A stretch of 64,000 nucleotides of DNA, taken from contig JBBBDQ010001293.1 of the NCBI GenBank assembly GCA_037127315.1, positions 1,162,501 through 1,226,500 of the forward strand, written 5' to 3'. The stretch comes from Ascarosepion bandense. Taxonomy: Eukaryota > Mollusca > Cephalopoda > Sepiida > Sepiidae. Position numbers and translations under genes: made by a program. Shown one piece after another: positions 33,190 to 43,010 of this stretch. The first letter of the stretch is position 1, and the number at the start of each line of letters is the position of its first letter. The notes beneath the pieces were generated by a model. The model was not told the DNA's origin. It did no database searches and worked only from the letters and a program-made list of their open reading frames with translations.

Positions 33190-33590
33190 CGTAAGGATGA
33201 ATTGCCCGATATCAAATTAAGTAATTTGATATATGGATTTCATTACCAGTTTGCTGCTGGTTATTGGGTCGTACAACCTTACATTTGGAAACAAGAATTA
33301 ATCCACATGTACCTTCTAAAAAACGACTTGGCAAAGCAGTTAACATATGTTATCTTCCCTCTACAAATATGAAATCGGCTATTGCTCAAAACCTAGTAGA
33401 GAATATAGCCTGTGCCAAGTCGTATAGGAAAGAGTGGTTCAAAATTTTACATATGGCTGGTTCCAATAATTATTTAAAGATTTTGGAATCAATCTGTATA
33501 TCTTTACGTAAACCTTCTCTTTGCCTGCAGAAAGATTTCGTGAAGCCTCTACATTTGTTAGGGGAAATTTTATCTTAACTGTGCCACGCT
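33190..33590 (+). pseudogene. GIY-YIG endonuclease relic of a Penelope-like element (type 2)
   Basis: Frame 33264-33578 gives GRTTLHLETRINPHV, then KSAIAQNLVENIACA, then FKILHMAGSNNYLKILESIC and LRKPSLCLQKDF. Just upstream, in a shifted frame, NLIYGFHYQF stands where the GIY part is expected. This corresponds to a GIY-YIG nuclease (YVGRTTxxLxxRI ... H) and the alpha-helical C-terminus typical of PLE proteins. The frame ends at TAA 33576. RT and N-terminus are absent: the upstream side is the TA array and the inverted flank. Confidence 0.72.
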
Positions 33591-33659
33591 AATTATTTAC
33601 ACACGATTTCTCCTCCCCTCGTTATAAGTATATATATATCTATATGCATATTTATTTTA

Positions 33660-33800
33660 AGGCGTTTTCTGCCTTTTTTTTATTGCTCGTCAGTTTCGTT
33701 GCTGTTCTTTTTGTTTGCTTTATATTTCCAACGATTTTCACCTGATGAGATGTTGGGCAAAAGGGCCTTAGGGACTGTCAATAAATTCCTTGTTTTTAAA
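33660..33800 (+). mobile_element. 3' flank of the Penelope-like element
   Basis: TTCGTTGCTGTTCTTTTTGT, then CCAACGATTTTCACCTGATG, then ACTGTCAATAAATTCCTTG. Hammerhead-like core at 33742-33763: CTGATGAG intact, second box CAAAAG instead of CGAAAG. Nearly exact inverse of 32965-33120. Confidence 0.7.
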
Positions 33801-33835
33801 ATAGTATATATATATATATATATATATATAACAAA

Positions 33836-33935
33836 ATATAAAATAAGCAAACACAATGTTTGTAATTTATTTAATCTGACATATATATATATATGTGTGT
33901 GTCAGATTACATAAATTACAAACATTGTGTCTGCT

Positions 33936-33979
<44 letters not shown>

Positions 33980-34018
33980 GTCAGATTAAATAAATTACAA
34001 ACATTGTGTCTGCTTATT
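33836..34018. repeat. Three copies of a 40-bp segment around (TA)n blocks
   Basis: AAACACAATGTTTGTAATTT with TTAATCTGAC (33849-33880) recurs inverted at 33903-33940 and again at 33979-34018. The last two are direct repeats. Short TA arrays separate them. The segment is the end of the coding relic that follows. Confidence 0.8.
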
Positions 34019-34600
34019 TTTAATAAAATCCGTTCATACTCGCGGATAATCTTTCGCGCATTATAATTGAAAGATGTAAGAAATGAGCAGTAACGTTGGC
34101 AGATAATATTATTATTCATTTCTCGATCTTCCCAAGTATTTTCAATCTCCTTCCAAGATGATATTCAGGCGTATGAATTGAAGTAACCACAAAACTGTGT
34201 TACTAAAAATGAATGTAAATTTTCTTCTTGCTTCAGATATAACGGTTGATAAATGTCTTAGCGTTCATTAAAACGAGAAAATTATCCAAAATGGAATTGT
34301 TTTTATGTTGTAATGTCATGGTCATGCACGTATTGAAGGATGAAAAATTTCTATAAACATTTTTTAACATTACTATAGTATTCATAACTGATTCTATTAA
34401 TTAACAGCTTAAGTTTTTGAATGAATGTTACCTCGAGGATCTGTAGTTTGCTTTTGTTTTTTTCTTGGTGTAGGATAGTTATGCTATCAATCATTATTTT
34501 TATATTGTGAATGTAAACAGAAATCTTCTGGTAGATGTCTAGAAATGGACGAATGGTCAGACATGTGTAATGTAACCCGTCTTGTTAATGTGGTTGTTGT

Positions 34601-34658
<58 letters not shown>

Positions 34659-35215
34659 CGAAGATACATTCTTCCAAGGAACATTTGAATTGCTATATAA
34701 TGTTGGTTTTAAGTAACGCATCAGTCTTTGGGAAGAGGTATTACGGATAATTAAATTAGTAATATTGTATTTTTATAATATACAATATATATACAATATA
34801 ATATATAATATATATACAATATAATATATAATTATAATTTTAAATTTTTATTTGGATCAATGGAAGATATATTAGGACGTATGAATTTTTTTATGATTTT
34901 TTTTAACATGTTTGTAATTATCATGCATCGTGTTGCAATAAAAGCGTTTGATTTGTTTAATGTCTTTTGTGGGTGTACCATATTCTATTTGATGTATGTT
35001 GAGGTTTGTGAAATATCGTCTTATTTGTTCATCTACAATGTGATTTGGGTAGTCATTGTTGATGAGAGCTTACTTAATATTTTTTTTAAATTAAGAATAA
35101 AATATCTCTTTTGTGGAGGAGTTTATTTGTGCTCGGTTAATTAAACTGTGTATAAGTGTTATTTTGTAGTAGTTAGGGCATTCACTCTTATAATTATGAG
35201 TGAAATAATCTGACA
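33916..35215 (-). pseudogene. Penelope-like element: RT thumb, GIY-YIG and next pseudo-LTR (type 3)
   Basis: Minus strand, in order: HSLINRAQINSSTKEIF (35150-35100), ALINNDYPNHIVDEQIRRYF and IKRFYCNTMHDNYK (35070-34900), which match the segment after the RT domain of PLE proteins; GFTTTTLTRRVTLHMSDHSS (34605-34540), the YIG half of a GIY-YIG nuclease; ILHQEKNKSKLQILEVTFIQ (34470-34400), its C-terminus; then, after 300 bp of decay, RYCSFLTSFNYNARKIIREY with ERILLKISRHN (34110-33990). That last block resembles peptides in the fold-backs at 46 kb and lies where a following pseudo-LTR is expected. Stops interrupt all parts. Confidence 0.7.
34608..34655. repeat. (TA)n expanded at the YIG motif of the PLE
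   Basis: Pure TA array translated in frame as YIYI ... YIG directly before FTTTTLTRR, exactly where the GIY-YIG motif should stand. Confidence 0.85.
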
Positions 35216-35243
35216 TGTCTAAAAGAAAATTTGTTGCCTAAAT

Positions 35244-35306
<63 letters not shown>
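35244..35306. repeat. (CA)n(TA)n compound microsatellite
   Basis: CA run then TA array that ends at the TA target of the Tc1-like element. Confidence 0.95.
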
Positions 35307-35309
<3 letters not shown>

Positions 35310-35953
35310 TACTGTGGTACGAAAGTATTAGGATAAAAACTATTTTATCTTTTATGAGGCTTATTGACAGAAAATAAACAATTTAAAGTAATTTTATTTG
35401 ATGTACTCAACAAATGCTTTAACAAAAAAAATACTTGTTACAAAATAAATTTAATATTTAGTATGGTAGCCTTTTGCTTTGATCACAGCCTTTATTCTGT
35501 CAGGTATTGACATCACAAGCTTCTTCAATGTATCTAATGGTATTTCCTGCCAAGCAGCTTGTATTTGTTACCAAAGTGTGTCTTACGAAGTAACATTAGA
35601 TTTATCAATTCGAGAGGGGGGAATAAGAAAAAAAGTCAGCCATATCTAAGGATAATAGAATAATGAGTAGTTTCAAAATATCTTGTTTAATAGAAAATAG
35701 GAAAAATTAAATATAACTTCATTTTAATACATTTCTTTTACACCTAGTTTTAAATAATCAATATTTATTAGCAATTTACTTGGCTTTTCACCCTGTATTT
35801 CAATTTCAGTGAGGTTTTTAGGAAAATCCCCCCTTGTCCTAATACTTTTGCACACAACCGGTAGTGTGCAAAAGTGTTAGGACAGGGGTGATTTTAAAAT
35901 TTATTTTGATGCCTCATAAATAATTCTTTCCCTAATACTTTTGCACAGTACTG
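35307..35953 (-). mobile_element. Non-autonomous Tc1-like element with transposase scrap
   Basis: Begins CAGTACTGTGGTACGAAAGT and ends CTAATACTTTTGCACAGTACTG, flanked by TA. Internally, 35451-35567 on the minus strand is an open 38-codon scrap: QAAWQEIPLDTLKKLV, then MSIPDRIKAVIKAKGYHTKY and TAA. This is the extreme C-terminus of a Tc1 transposase (compare AWxxIPxExLxxLVxSMPRRxxAVIKAKG). A second, inverted pair of end-like sequences meets at 35835-35880 (CCTAATACTTTTGCACAC and GTGTGCAAAAGTGTTAGG), so a further short copy (about 35862-35953) is joined or nested at the right end. Confidence 0.82.
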
Positions 35954-36323
35954 TATATATAATGTCAAGTCCATAAACTGTGCGGATAATCCAAAACCAT
36001 CCATTTGACATAAACTATTAGACATAGATCAATTTAAAAAGCTCAATAGATATTATCCAGAGCAATATTATATACATAAGGAAAAGCACAACATATCTAA
36101 ACCGGTATATACTATAATTTCTTTCGGTGGATAACCTTTGAGTAACCATCTCTTCTGGCCGCATATATACAAATGGTTTAATTTTATCAGAACATTCAAA
36201 TTCACAAGACGAACGCTATGATCTAAAAAAAATTTCTGGTCTTACAGGTTAGTGGAGTGATAAGTACACTATAGATTAGCAAAGTGTAGCGATGGACAGA
36301 ACGTGTCACTAAAGAATACACGT

Positions 36324-36325
<2 letters not shown>
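35954..36325. other. Unassigned stretch
   Basis: No feature recognised. Confidence 0.45.

Positions 36326-36361
<36 letters not shown>
36326..36361. repeat. (TA)n microsatellite at SINE-B 3' end
   Basis: Pure TA directly at the GTCATCC end of the minus-strand SINE-B. Confidence 0.95.
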
Positions 36362-36365
<4 letters not shown>

Positions 36366-36595
36366 ATCCACAGACAGATCTATTTCGCTGAATCACAGCT
36401 CATTAGTACGGTTAGACATCCGTTTGCTTCTAGCCAGGATTGAAACCCGACTGAATTGACATCAGTCAGCAATTCTACATCTCAGCTATGGGCGCTCGAT
36501 AGAGGAAGGCGGACTTTAGCCTTTAGCGTGTTATGTACAATTTAAACACACTCCAGTAGCCGAGAGTGTCCAAAATCATTACTAAATGAACGATG
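36362..36595 (-). mobile_element. SINE-B copy, left half of an inverted pair
   Basis: 3' end GTCATCCACAGACAGATC at 36362. The tRNA-like part (minus: GCGCCCATAGCTGAGATGTA and a GGGTTTCAATCCTGG B box) lies at about 36420-36510. The first 90 bp of the family are missing. Confidence 0.82.
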
Positions 36596-36893
36596 GTGCG
36601 GATGACTATTTACGCTCTCACACCCTGATTGAGAACTCTGGAAGAATGGTAGACTTTGAAAAACAGTAGCTACTCTAGCATCTAATTAGAACACTCTCAG
36701 CTATTGGGCGTGTATAATAATAATATACACGCTAAAAAGTCTGCCTTCTTCTACTGAGCGCCCATAGATCAGAGGTAGAATCGCCGACTGACGACAATTC
36801 GCTCAGGTTTCAATCCTGGGTAAAAAGCAATCGGGTGTCTAACCTTACTGATGAGCTGTGATACAGCGAAACAGATCTGTCTGCAGATGACTA
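36596..36893 (+). mobile_element. SINE-B copy, right half of an inverted pair
   Basis: GCGGATGACTATTTACGCTC start, GCGCCCATAGATCAGAGGTA tRNA-like A-box region, CAGGTTTCAATCCTGG B box and TGCAGATGAC 3' end, followed by TA/TG repeats. It lacks the segment CATCGTTCATTCAGTAATG that the left copy contains. Confidence 0.82.
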
Positions 36894-37051
36894 TATATAT
36901 ATGTGTGTGTGTGTGTGCGTGTGTGTTGTACTGAGTTTTTCGTTATATATATATCATATCTACTGTTAACTGAGGCGCATATTCCTGGAGTTGAAATTCA
37001 ATTCACGCTTTTTTCATGAAGTTCTTTCTAATGTAGTTTTCCAAGCTCTTC

Positions 37052-37088
<37 letters not shown>

Positions 37089-37218
37089 CTCCCCTTTAAA
37101 AAAAGGTTTTTAATATCTAGGCAACGTAAATATCTCGAAACTGCTGGGTGGCTTACAATCACACACAGACACAGACACACACAAACGCGCGCACTCACCC
37201 ACCCACGCTCACACGCAC
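36894..37218. other. Unassigned with (ATT)n at 37053-37089
   Basis: Short TG run after the SINE, an ATT array and a CA-rich lead-in to the next microsatellite; otherwise nothing. Confidence 0.6.

Positions 37219-37280
<62 letters not shown>
37219..37280. repeat. (TA)n(TG)n microsatellite
   Basis: Short TA then about 50 bp TG. Confidence 0.95.
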
Positions 37281-37283
<3 letters not shown>

Positions 37284-37601
37284 CGACAAAAAATAAGTTT
37301 CACTTATTTGTCCCTGTTCTGAATTTCTCTGGGATTAATCAACTCGTCAGTGGGGCTTAATAGTAAAATTAAATTTAGCTTTGACGAGTGAATCTTCGTT
37401 AAACTAAGATAAGTGAATATTTAATTTTATTTTAAACGATTAATGCTATTTCCCTTGACGCAAACACTTTGATTACAAAGACTGCTTGCTTTAAAAGCGT
37501 TTATCTCGCAGAGAAAACATGACCAACCGTTCTTTATTGAAGTTTTTTGTCTTTTAGTTAACGAAATCTTTGTTATTGTCATTACTTTTCATACACACAC
37601 A

Positions 37602-37602
<1 letters not shown>
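37281..37602. other. Unassigned stretch
   Basis: No feature recognised. Confidence 0.4.

Positions 37603-37652
<50 letters not shown>
37603..37652. repeat. (TA)n microsatellite
   Basis: Pure TA array after a short CA run. Confidence 0.95.
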
Positions 37653-38220
37653 GATGATGATAATAATCTTTGGGAAAACGTTTAAAATGTGTTCTTTTGT
37701 AACTAATTGACAAACATAAACTTCAATATTTTGCTTTCCTTGTTTGTTCTATTATTCTTTGATATTTTTTATGTAGTCAGTAAAATGTGAGAATTTTCAA
37801 ATAATTTCGCATTCATTTCTACCAATTTTGCGACGTTCCATTTTCTCTATGATTTAGCTGTCACGCAAAAGGTTTTCATAATAGTTTTGAAATTAAATTC
37901 AAGGGGAAATTTCAGTGAAAACAAACGAAATCAAAAGAACGAATAAAAAAGGGCAAAATGATGTGAAAAGAACATTTTGATGAGCAAAGTGAGAAAAAGT
38001 GGAGTGTAGCTGGAAACTTACTGTGTAAGGGATGGATGATGCAAGAAAACGATGAAGAAGAAACTAAAGAAATAAAAATACAAAGTGTCTATAGAAAAGC
38101 AATAAAGTTGCGTAAAAGCAACGAATGAAAAAAAGAATGAAAATTGAAAGAAAGAAACAAAGAAGGATAGAACCAAACAAAGACAATTTGTGACAACATA
38201 ATGAAATGAAGTAGACGTCT

Positions 38221-38224
<4 letters not shown>
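37653..38224. other. Unassigned, becoming purine-rich
   Basis: A/G-rich from about 37900 onward and merging into GAAA repeats; no coding signal. Confidence 0.45.
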
Positions 38225-38265
<41 letters not shown>

Positions 38266-38328
38266 AATTTTAAGAGTGGATAAGAAATTTTACAATATGA
38301 CTAAGAAAGAAAGAAAGAAAGAAAGAAA
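38225..38328. repeat. Two (GAAA)n blocks with duplicated flank
   Basis: (GAAA)n at 38225-38268 and 38306-38328, each followed by TAAGAGTGGAxAAGAAATTTTACAA, so block and flank were duplicated together. Confidence 0.9.
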
Positions 38329-38394
38329 TTCTAAGAGTGGAAAAGAAATTTTACAAGATGACTCAATAAGATAGAAATAAATAAAGATTGAAAT

Positions 38395-38695
38395 GATAGA
38401 AATGAAAAGGAAATTAATACTGAGCATCAGGAAAAGTGAGCTGAAGTTCTTAAGACGTGTAATGAAGAGGGAAGGCTTGGAAAATCTGATGCTCACAAGT
38501 CAGACAGCGGGAAAGAGAAGCAGGAAGAAGCAGCGGATAACATATTTGAAGGGTCTGAGCAGGTGAATGGCAAAGCAGGGTTTGGGTGGAGTAACAGGAG
38601 AAAGTGTGCTAAGAGCCACCAGGGATAAGGAGACGTGGAAAGCCACGATTGCCTACGTCCTGAAAAGACATGGCACATCAAAGAAGAAGAAGATA
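38395..38695 (+). mobile_element. RTE-like LINE 3' terminal fragment
   Basis: Plus strand, in shifted frames: LKFLRRVMKREGLENLMLTS, then GKRSRKKQRITYLKGLSR, then GESVLRATRDKETWKATIAY and VLKRHGT, then an AAGAAGAAG tail. This is the C-terminal tail of the same family as at 5.9, 58-60 and 61-62 kb (KFLGHxMRKEGLENL ... RATRDRETWKAMIAYVLKGHGT). Strongly 5' truncated and frameshifted. Confidence 0.82.
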
Positions 38696-38800
38696 TCTGT
38701 CAAAGACACTCGTTGCCAAGAAAGAAAGCAAAAAAAAAAGAGTTCTTTTTCTTTTATCATTCTTATATTTGCGGTATATCATCCTCCATGAGTTATTTAA

Positions 38801-39022
38801 CCCTCTAGGACCATTCGTATCATATTTTATACAGTATTTCCCTATAAGGAAACATTTGGTATTTCCCTATAAGGAAACATTTGGTATTCATTGACTGAGC
38901 AGTCAGTACTGCTTTCATTTGAAATTTATAAAATATTTCTCTTAAAAAATTTTTCAGGAAAATATTTCTTTCAAGGCTTGTTTTCATACTGTATCAAATA
39001 TGATACGAATGGCCCTAGAGGG
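38801..39022 (+). mobile_element. piggyBac-type MITE, copy 1
   Basis: 222 bp between two TTAA tetranucleotides, with termini CCCTCTAGGACCATTCGTAT and the inverse ATACGAATGGCCCTAGAGGG. TTAA target and CCC...GGG ends are diagnostic of piggyBac elements. A 25-bp internal unit (GGTATTTCCCTATAAGGAAA plus CATTT) is present twice in tandem. Copy 2 lies inverted at 50511-50732. Confidence 0.9.
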
Positions 39023-39109
39023 TTAATGCCGAAAACAAACTATTTTTACGCAATTTTGTTTCGTAGTTAATAATGATTTTAGTGATACAAATCTAAGTAA
39101 TTTACCCAT

Positions 39110-39250
39110 AGTTAGGGGAGATGTGTGTTCATATCTCTCCCAGGGATATTTGCGCGTAAATGAATATACCGAACCGAACTAGAATTTGAACACGACGCTA
39201 TTCGATTAACAATAACGAGTCATTATCTATTACGCCACCCACACCTGGGA
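39110..39250 (-). mobile_element. SINE-A head fragment
   Basis: GGGATATTTGCGCGTAAATG, AACTAGAATTTGAACACGAC and CTATTACGCCACCCACA match, in inverse, the head and first body part of SINE-A with heavy divergence. Confidence 0.6.
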
Positions 39251-39351
39251 TTCTCAAGCGATCACCCAACTAATTACTGATAAAGCTCGACGTTGCTTAA
39301 CTTCGTTGACTGTACGGGAACCGGTATTTCAATGTGAAGTGGCCGTAAGCA

Positions 39352-39352
<1 letters not shown>

Positions 39353-39387
<35 letters not shown>

Positions 39388-39388
39388 A
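39353..39388. repeat. (GAAA)n microsatellite, followed by purine-rich tract
   Basis: Pure GAAA block. Degenerate GAAA/AAGA sequence continues to about 39600. Confidence 0.9.
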
Positions 39389-39600
39389 AATTTAAGAGGT
39401 GTTAAGGAAATTTTCCAGATTACTAAAAAGGAAAGAAAGATGACAATCAAGAAAACAAACGTAGACAAAAAAAGAACGAATGGAAGAAAGAAAAAGAAAG
39501 AAAGAATAAAGAACTAAAAAAGAAAAAAAGAAAGAGAGAAAGACATGAACAAAAAAAGAATGAATGAAAGAAAGAAAGCTGGCAAGTAAGAAAATAGTTA

Positions 39601-40015
39601 AAAAGCACAAAATGTTGAGATAACATTAGCAAAATCAGTGAAAGCAAATGAAGAAATTGAGATGCAAAATTTGCAAGCTCGAATTTCGCAAATACGCTGG
39701 GATTCTTGTTTCGTTGATATTGGTTCACAAGCTGATTAGAAAGAAACCATCTTGAATGCCATCTATTCAGATTCGGTGGCATGCAACGATCTCGAAAAAT
39801 GATTGAAAGAGAAATGATTATGTAAAGAAAGTCTCATTAATCAGAGAAAACAGAAAATATTTAATGTATTTTGCTTTTGAAAGAAATATAAGTATTTATA
39901 CGAGGTACGGATAAGATTGACACAGGGCCATACCAATAGAGCACTATTCAGGCACTATTCAGATATGAAAAAACTACATTAATGAATTTAGAAAAAAGAG
40001 ACTGCACCAACCAAA

Positions 40016-40017
<2 letters not shown>
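39601..40017. other. Unassigned stretch
   Basis: No feature recognised. Confidence 0.4.

Positions 40018-40062
<45 letters not shown>
40018..40062. repeat. (TA)n microsatellite at SINE-B 3' end
   Basis: Pure TA directly before the GGTCGTCCAC 3' end of a SINE-B fragment. Confidence 0.95.
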
Positions 40063-40065
<3 letters not shown>

Positions 40066-40115
40066 TCGTCCACATATAAGCATGTTTCGTTGTATCACAG
40101 CTCATTCTTGGTATT
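40063..40115 (-). mobile_element. SINE-B 3' fragment
   Basis: GTCGTCCACATATAAGCATG and TCGTTGTATCACAGCTCATT match the last 50 bp of SINE-B in inverse. Confidence 0.65.
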
Positions 40116-40117
40116 CT

Positions 40118-40250
40118 CATCCGTATATTACCCTCCTTCTGACATTTCCTATAACGAACCTCTCTTTCTCATCACTTTTCCCTATGTAACCCCCTGGGCA
40201 ACCGTGGCAGTAAAATACCTTTTTTGGGATGAAATGATTAAAAAAAAAGA
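40118..40250 (+). mobile_element. J LINE 3' UTR fragment
   Basis: CTATGTAACCCCCTGGGCAA, CCGTGGCAGTAAAATACCTT and GGGATGAAATGATT plus A-run. Only the 3' UTR is left, joined to the SINE-B fragment. Confidence 0.8.
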
Positions 40251-40419
40251 TCAAGAAATGAAAGTTTTGAGTCAGTCCCTCTTTGGAAATAGTCTAATAT
40301 TTCCCTGTCTTTAAACTTTACTACATAGACGTTCTTTAGTGGTTTTGCTCTATTGTTTCTAACAGGCTTCCTCAAATGCATTGCTGTATCTGTTGTATTC
40401 TGACCAACATTGACCGATT

Positions 40420-41640
40420 GATTACGTCATGTTTATGCCACAAGGATCACGACCACAAACGATGATGTAGTCGATGTGATGGCCGTGTCCTGACCTAGGA
40501 TGTCGCCGTATGGTTTTGAAACTAGTTGGTTGTTTGAAAATTGTGTTGTTCGAATGCACTGCAAAGAGGCAGCTGCGATAACCCGTTAGAATTTGATTTG
40601 CCGACGAAATGCTTTCCACTGATTTTACTCCAGGTTAGTGTATCATATCCAACACGTGTATTGAAGTCCCCCATGAATATAGAGTTTGTCATGAAATGAC
40701 GTCCACCTTAAGAGTTCACGAAGGTTGCAGTAAAAGGATTCGTTTACCTCCCCAATGGAGTGCATGATAGGAGTATAACAACTTAATTGTTATGCTACTG
40801 ATAACTAACCGAAGAAATATTCGCCTGTCAGAAATGCCAACTGGAAGTGGTTTTATAGGAGTAATGAAATGGTTAAAGAGAATTAATGCTTAGGAATTTG
40901 GGAGCGTGTAAGTAAGGAATGTTTTTGATGTATTCGCTCCTTAGGTCAGTAAGTAGTTTTTGAGGCAAAGAAGAAGGAAAGAGGTAAGACAGGCGAGCGT
41001 AGTAAGCAACTTGACTTCGGTCAAGGGAGATACTAATTACTCTCTTCTCCTCGAGTCGGTCTGCCTGTCTGCGTTTTCTGTATCCGCTGTTTATATCTTC
41101 TTTATGGATCACAGCAAATCACTGGGGATTTCACACTTGTATTTGGTTCTGGGCTTCCCATTGGCTGATAAATAGGTTCACAAACTGGAAATTTAATATT
41201 TAATTAATTTTTAGTTTTCAACCGTAACATCTGCGCGGAGCCGGCGGCACAGCAACGACTTTTGGTTATTTGCCTTTTGGTCGTGAAAGCGCAAACATCC
41301 GGTCCATCGCTTTTGCTCACTATCACCACAGTTTCACTTGTGAAATAAGCAAATATAGCAAATCCTACGCCAAATTCTCTTTTCAAAGATTTAGGTCGTC
41401 ATCCATTTCATTTGAGTTGCCCTCTGTTTGACAGTTTGGTTTCTAATAGAGCTGCCATACAGATGTTTTTCTGTTTAAGTCCTCGTGCAATAATGACTGT
41501 TCGGTGTTTAGGTTTTCTCTTATTGTCATAAACAGTCCTTACATTCCAAGATGCCATGAACATACTTGTTTCATAAAGTTTCGATTTTCTAAAATTTCGG
41601 GTGCGCAATTTGAATGCCCAACCATACATATCTTATGACC
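40420..41640 (-). pseudogene. RTE-like LINE endonuclease domain relic, split by an insert
   Basis: Minus strand 41545-41405: MASWNVRTVYDNKRKPKHRT, then CMAALLETKLSNRGQLK. These are the first two motifs of the APE-type endonuclease (WNVRTL ... ALxETRL). REFGVGFAI follows at 41380-41350. Then about 480 bp of unrelated sequence (40870-41350). The domain resumes: PLPVGISDRRIFLRLVISS (40855-40800), FMGDFNTRVGYDT (40680-40640, the GDFN catalytic motif), GKHFVGKSNSNG, and HPRSGHGHHIDYIIV (40500-40450, containing the HIDY motif). Frameshifts and stops are scattered. It matches the endonuclease of RTE-type LINEs and may be the 5' half of the same family as the RT relics here, but no RT follows. Confidence 0.75.
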
Positions 41641-42012
41641 ATGTTGACCTTTCCTTATAAGAGGAAAGCAATATCTTCCCCGAATAGGGCTATTTTGTAA
41701 TGAAAGGAAGACACGAAGTGTAGAAATGTCCGATTTGTGTGCCGTACAAACGCCCTACAAACTAGTGACAGTCAGTGACATCCTCCACCCATACCCGTCA
41801 CTATCTCTTCCTAGTAATGGAATTTCTACCCTGAATGAATTTATATTGAACTATTAACTATCCAGCTACCGATGAACCAGTACTAATAATTGTTTAAAGT
41901 GATCAGTTGCTTGTGAGGCAAACCATCAAAAGAACATGAGAAACAGTGAGAAACGCGTTAGATGTTTGTGATGATAGTATGATATATTATCATGGGGTTT
42001 GAACTCCCCAGG

Positions 42013-42015
<3 letters not shown>
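41641..42015. other. Unassigned stretch
   Basis: No feature recognised. Confidence 0.4.

Positions 42016-42065
<50 letters not shown>
42016..42065. repeat. (TA)n microsatellite
   Basis: Pure TA array. Confidence 0.95.
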
Positions 42066-42066
<1 letters not shown>

Positions 42067-42264
42067 AAGTCCAGCAAGAAATAATATAACATCAACCAAA
42101 ATTGGAAATAACAATATAAATTAAACACAGCAAAATACAATACGCAGAGCTCTGTTAGTAGAACGAATAAATACGGGTTAAGAAGTAATACTATAACTGC
42201 GACTCGCACTGGTAGTACGGTAGCAGTCCTTGGCTATCCCTGCCTATCGCTCTCCGCTGATATG

Positions 42265-42265
<1 letters not shown>

Positions 42266-42316
<51 letters not shown>
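42266..42316. repeat. (TA)n microsatellite
   Basis: Pure TA array. Confidence 0.95.
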
Positions 42317-42317
<1 letters not shown>

Positions 42318-42489
42318 TCATGCATGAGGTAAGCAAAATGAAAATAAAAATAATATATCTTACTTTTCTTTTCAACACTATTTTATGAAGCAAATATATT
42401 TATTTTCATTGATAAAATCAAAATTTAATCTGCTATGTTGTTGGTCCTAACCTGACATCTTGACTTTAGTCACTTTTCCGTCGCCGTAA

Positions 42490-43010
42490 CATAGCTTTTC
42501 TATGCCTTTTCTATAAATGCTTCCATGGTAATTGTTGTGATAAAATTTCCTCTGTGGACATCTCGACGTGGCGTAATTGTTACCGACCTTGTCTCGTTAG
42601 CACCTGCTACAACTAAATAGTGTGTTCGATCCCTACTTTCAGCCTTGAGCCACATCTAAACGGCCCTTAGAAAATCAACATTTCGCTATGGTACTTAGAT
42701 TAAGCGCAGTACTAGATTGACAGTAAGGTCTCATCATTTTACAGGCGGAATACCTAAATGTAAGTTCTCTGCTAACAGTTTTTTCTATCGCATTTCTCGT
42801 TAGTAGAACCTTCTTCCAGCTTCTCATTTCCCAATCTATTTTAACCTTCAAAATTTGAAATGCAGTGTCAGTCAATATCTTTTTGTTCTTTTGTGGTCCT
42901 CTCTCCGTAATTGCAGTTTTTTTTCATATTCTTTAGCACTTAGTAACCCCTTGCGATCTAGTGACTTTTTTTTCGCCTTGCTTTCAAACAACTATATAAT
43001 TTTATGCCCG
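42490..43010 (+). pseudogene. J LINE C-terminus, decayed, split by SINE-C
   Basis: 42507-42552 reads CLFYKCFHGNCCDKISSV. After the SINE, 42740-42870 reads SHHFTGGIPKCKFSANSFFY and, after stops, NLLPASHFPIYFNLQNLKCS. These are consecutive blocks of the J C-terminus (LCLFYKYFHG ... SHPFTV ... NSFF ... LWNSLP). The 3' UTR is mostly unrecognisable. Confidence 0.75.
42553..42672 (+). mobile_element. SINE-C copy 2 inside a J LINE
   Basis: CATCTCGACGTGGCGTAATT (A-box region), TAGTGTGTTCGATCCCTACT (B box) and the tail GAGCCACATCTAAACGGCCC, then TTAGAAAAT, matching 26352-26490. LINE coding stops at its start and resumes after it. Confidence 0.75.
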
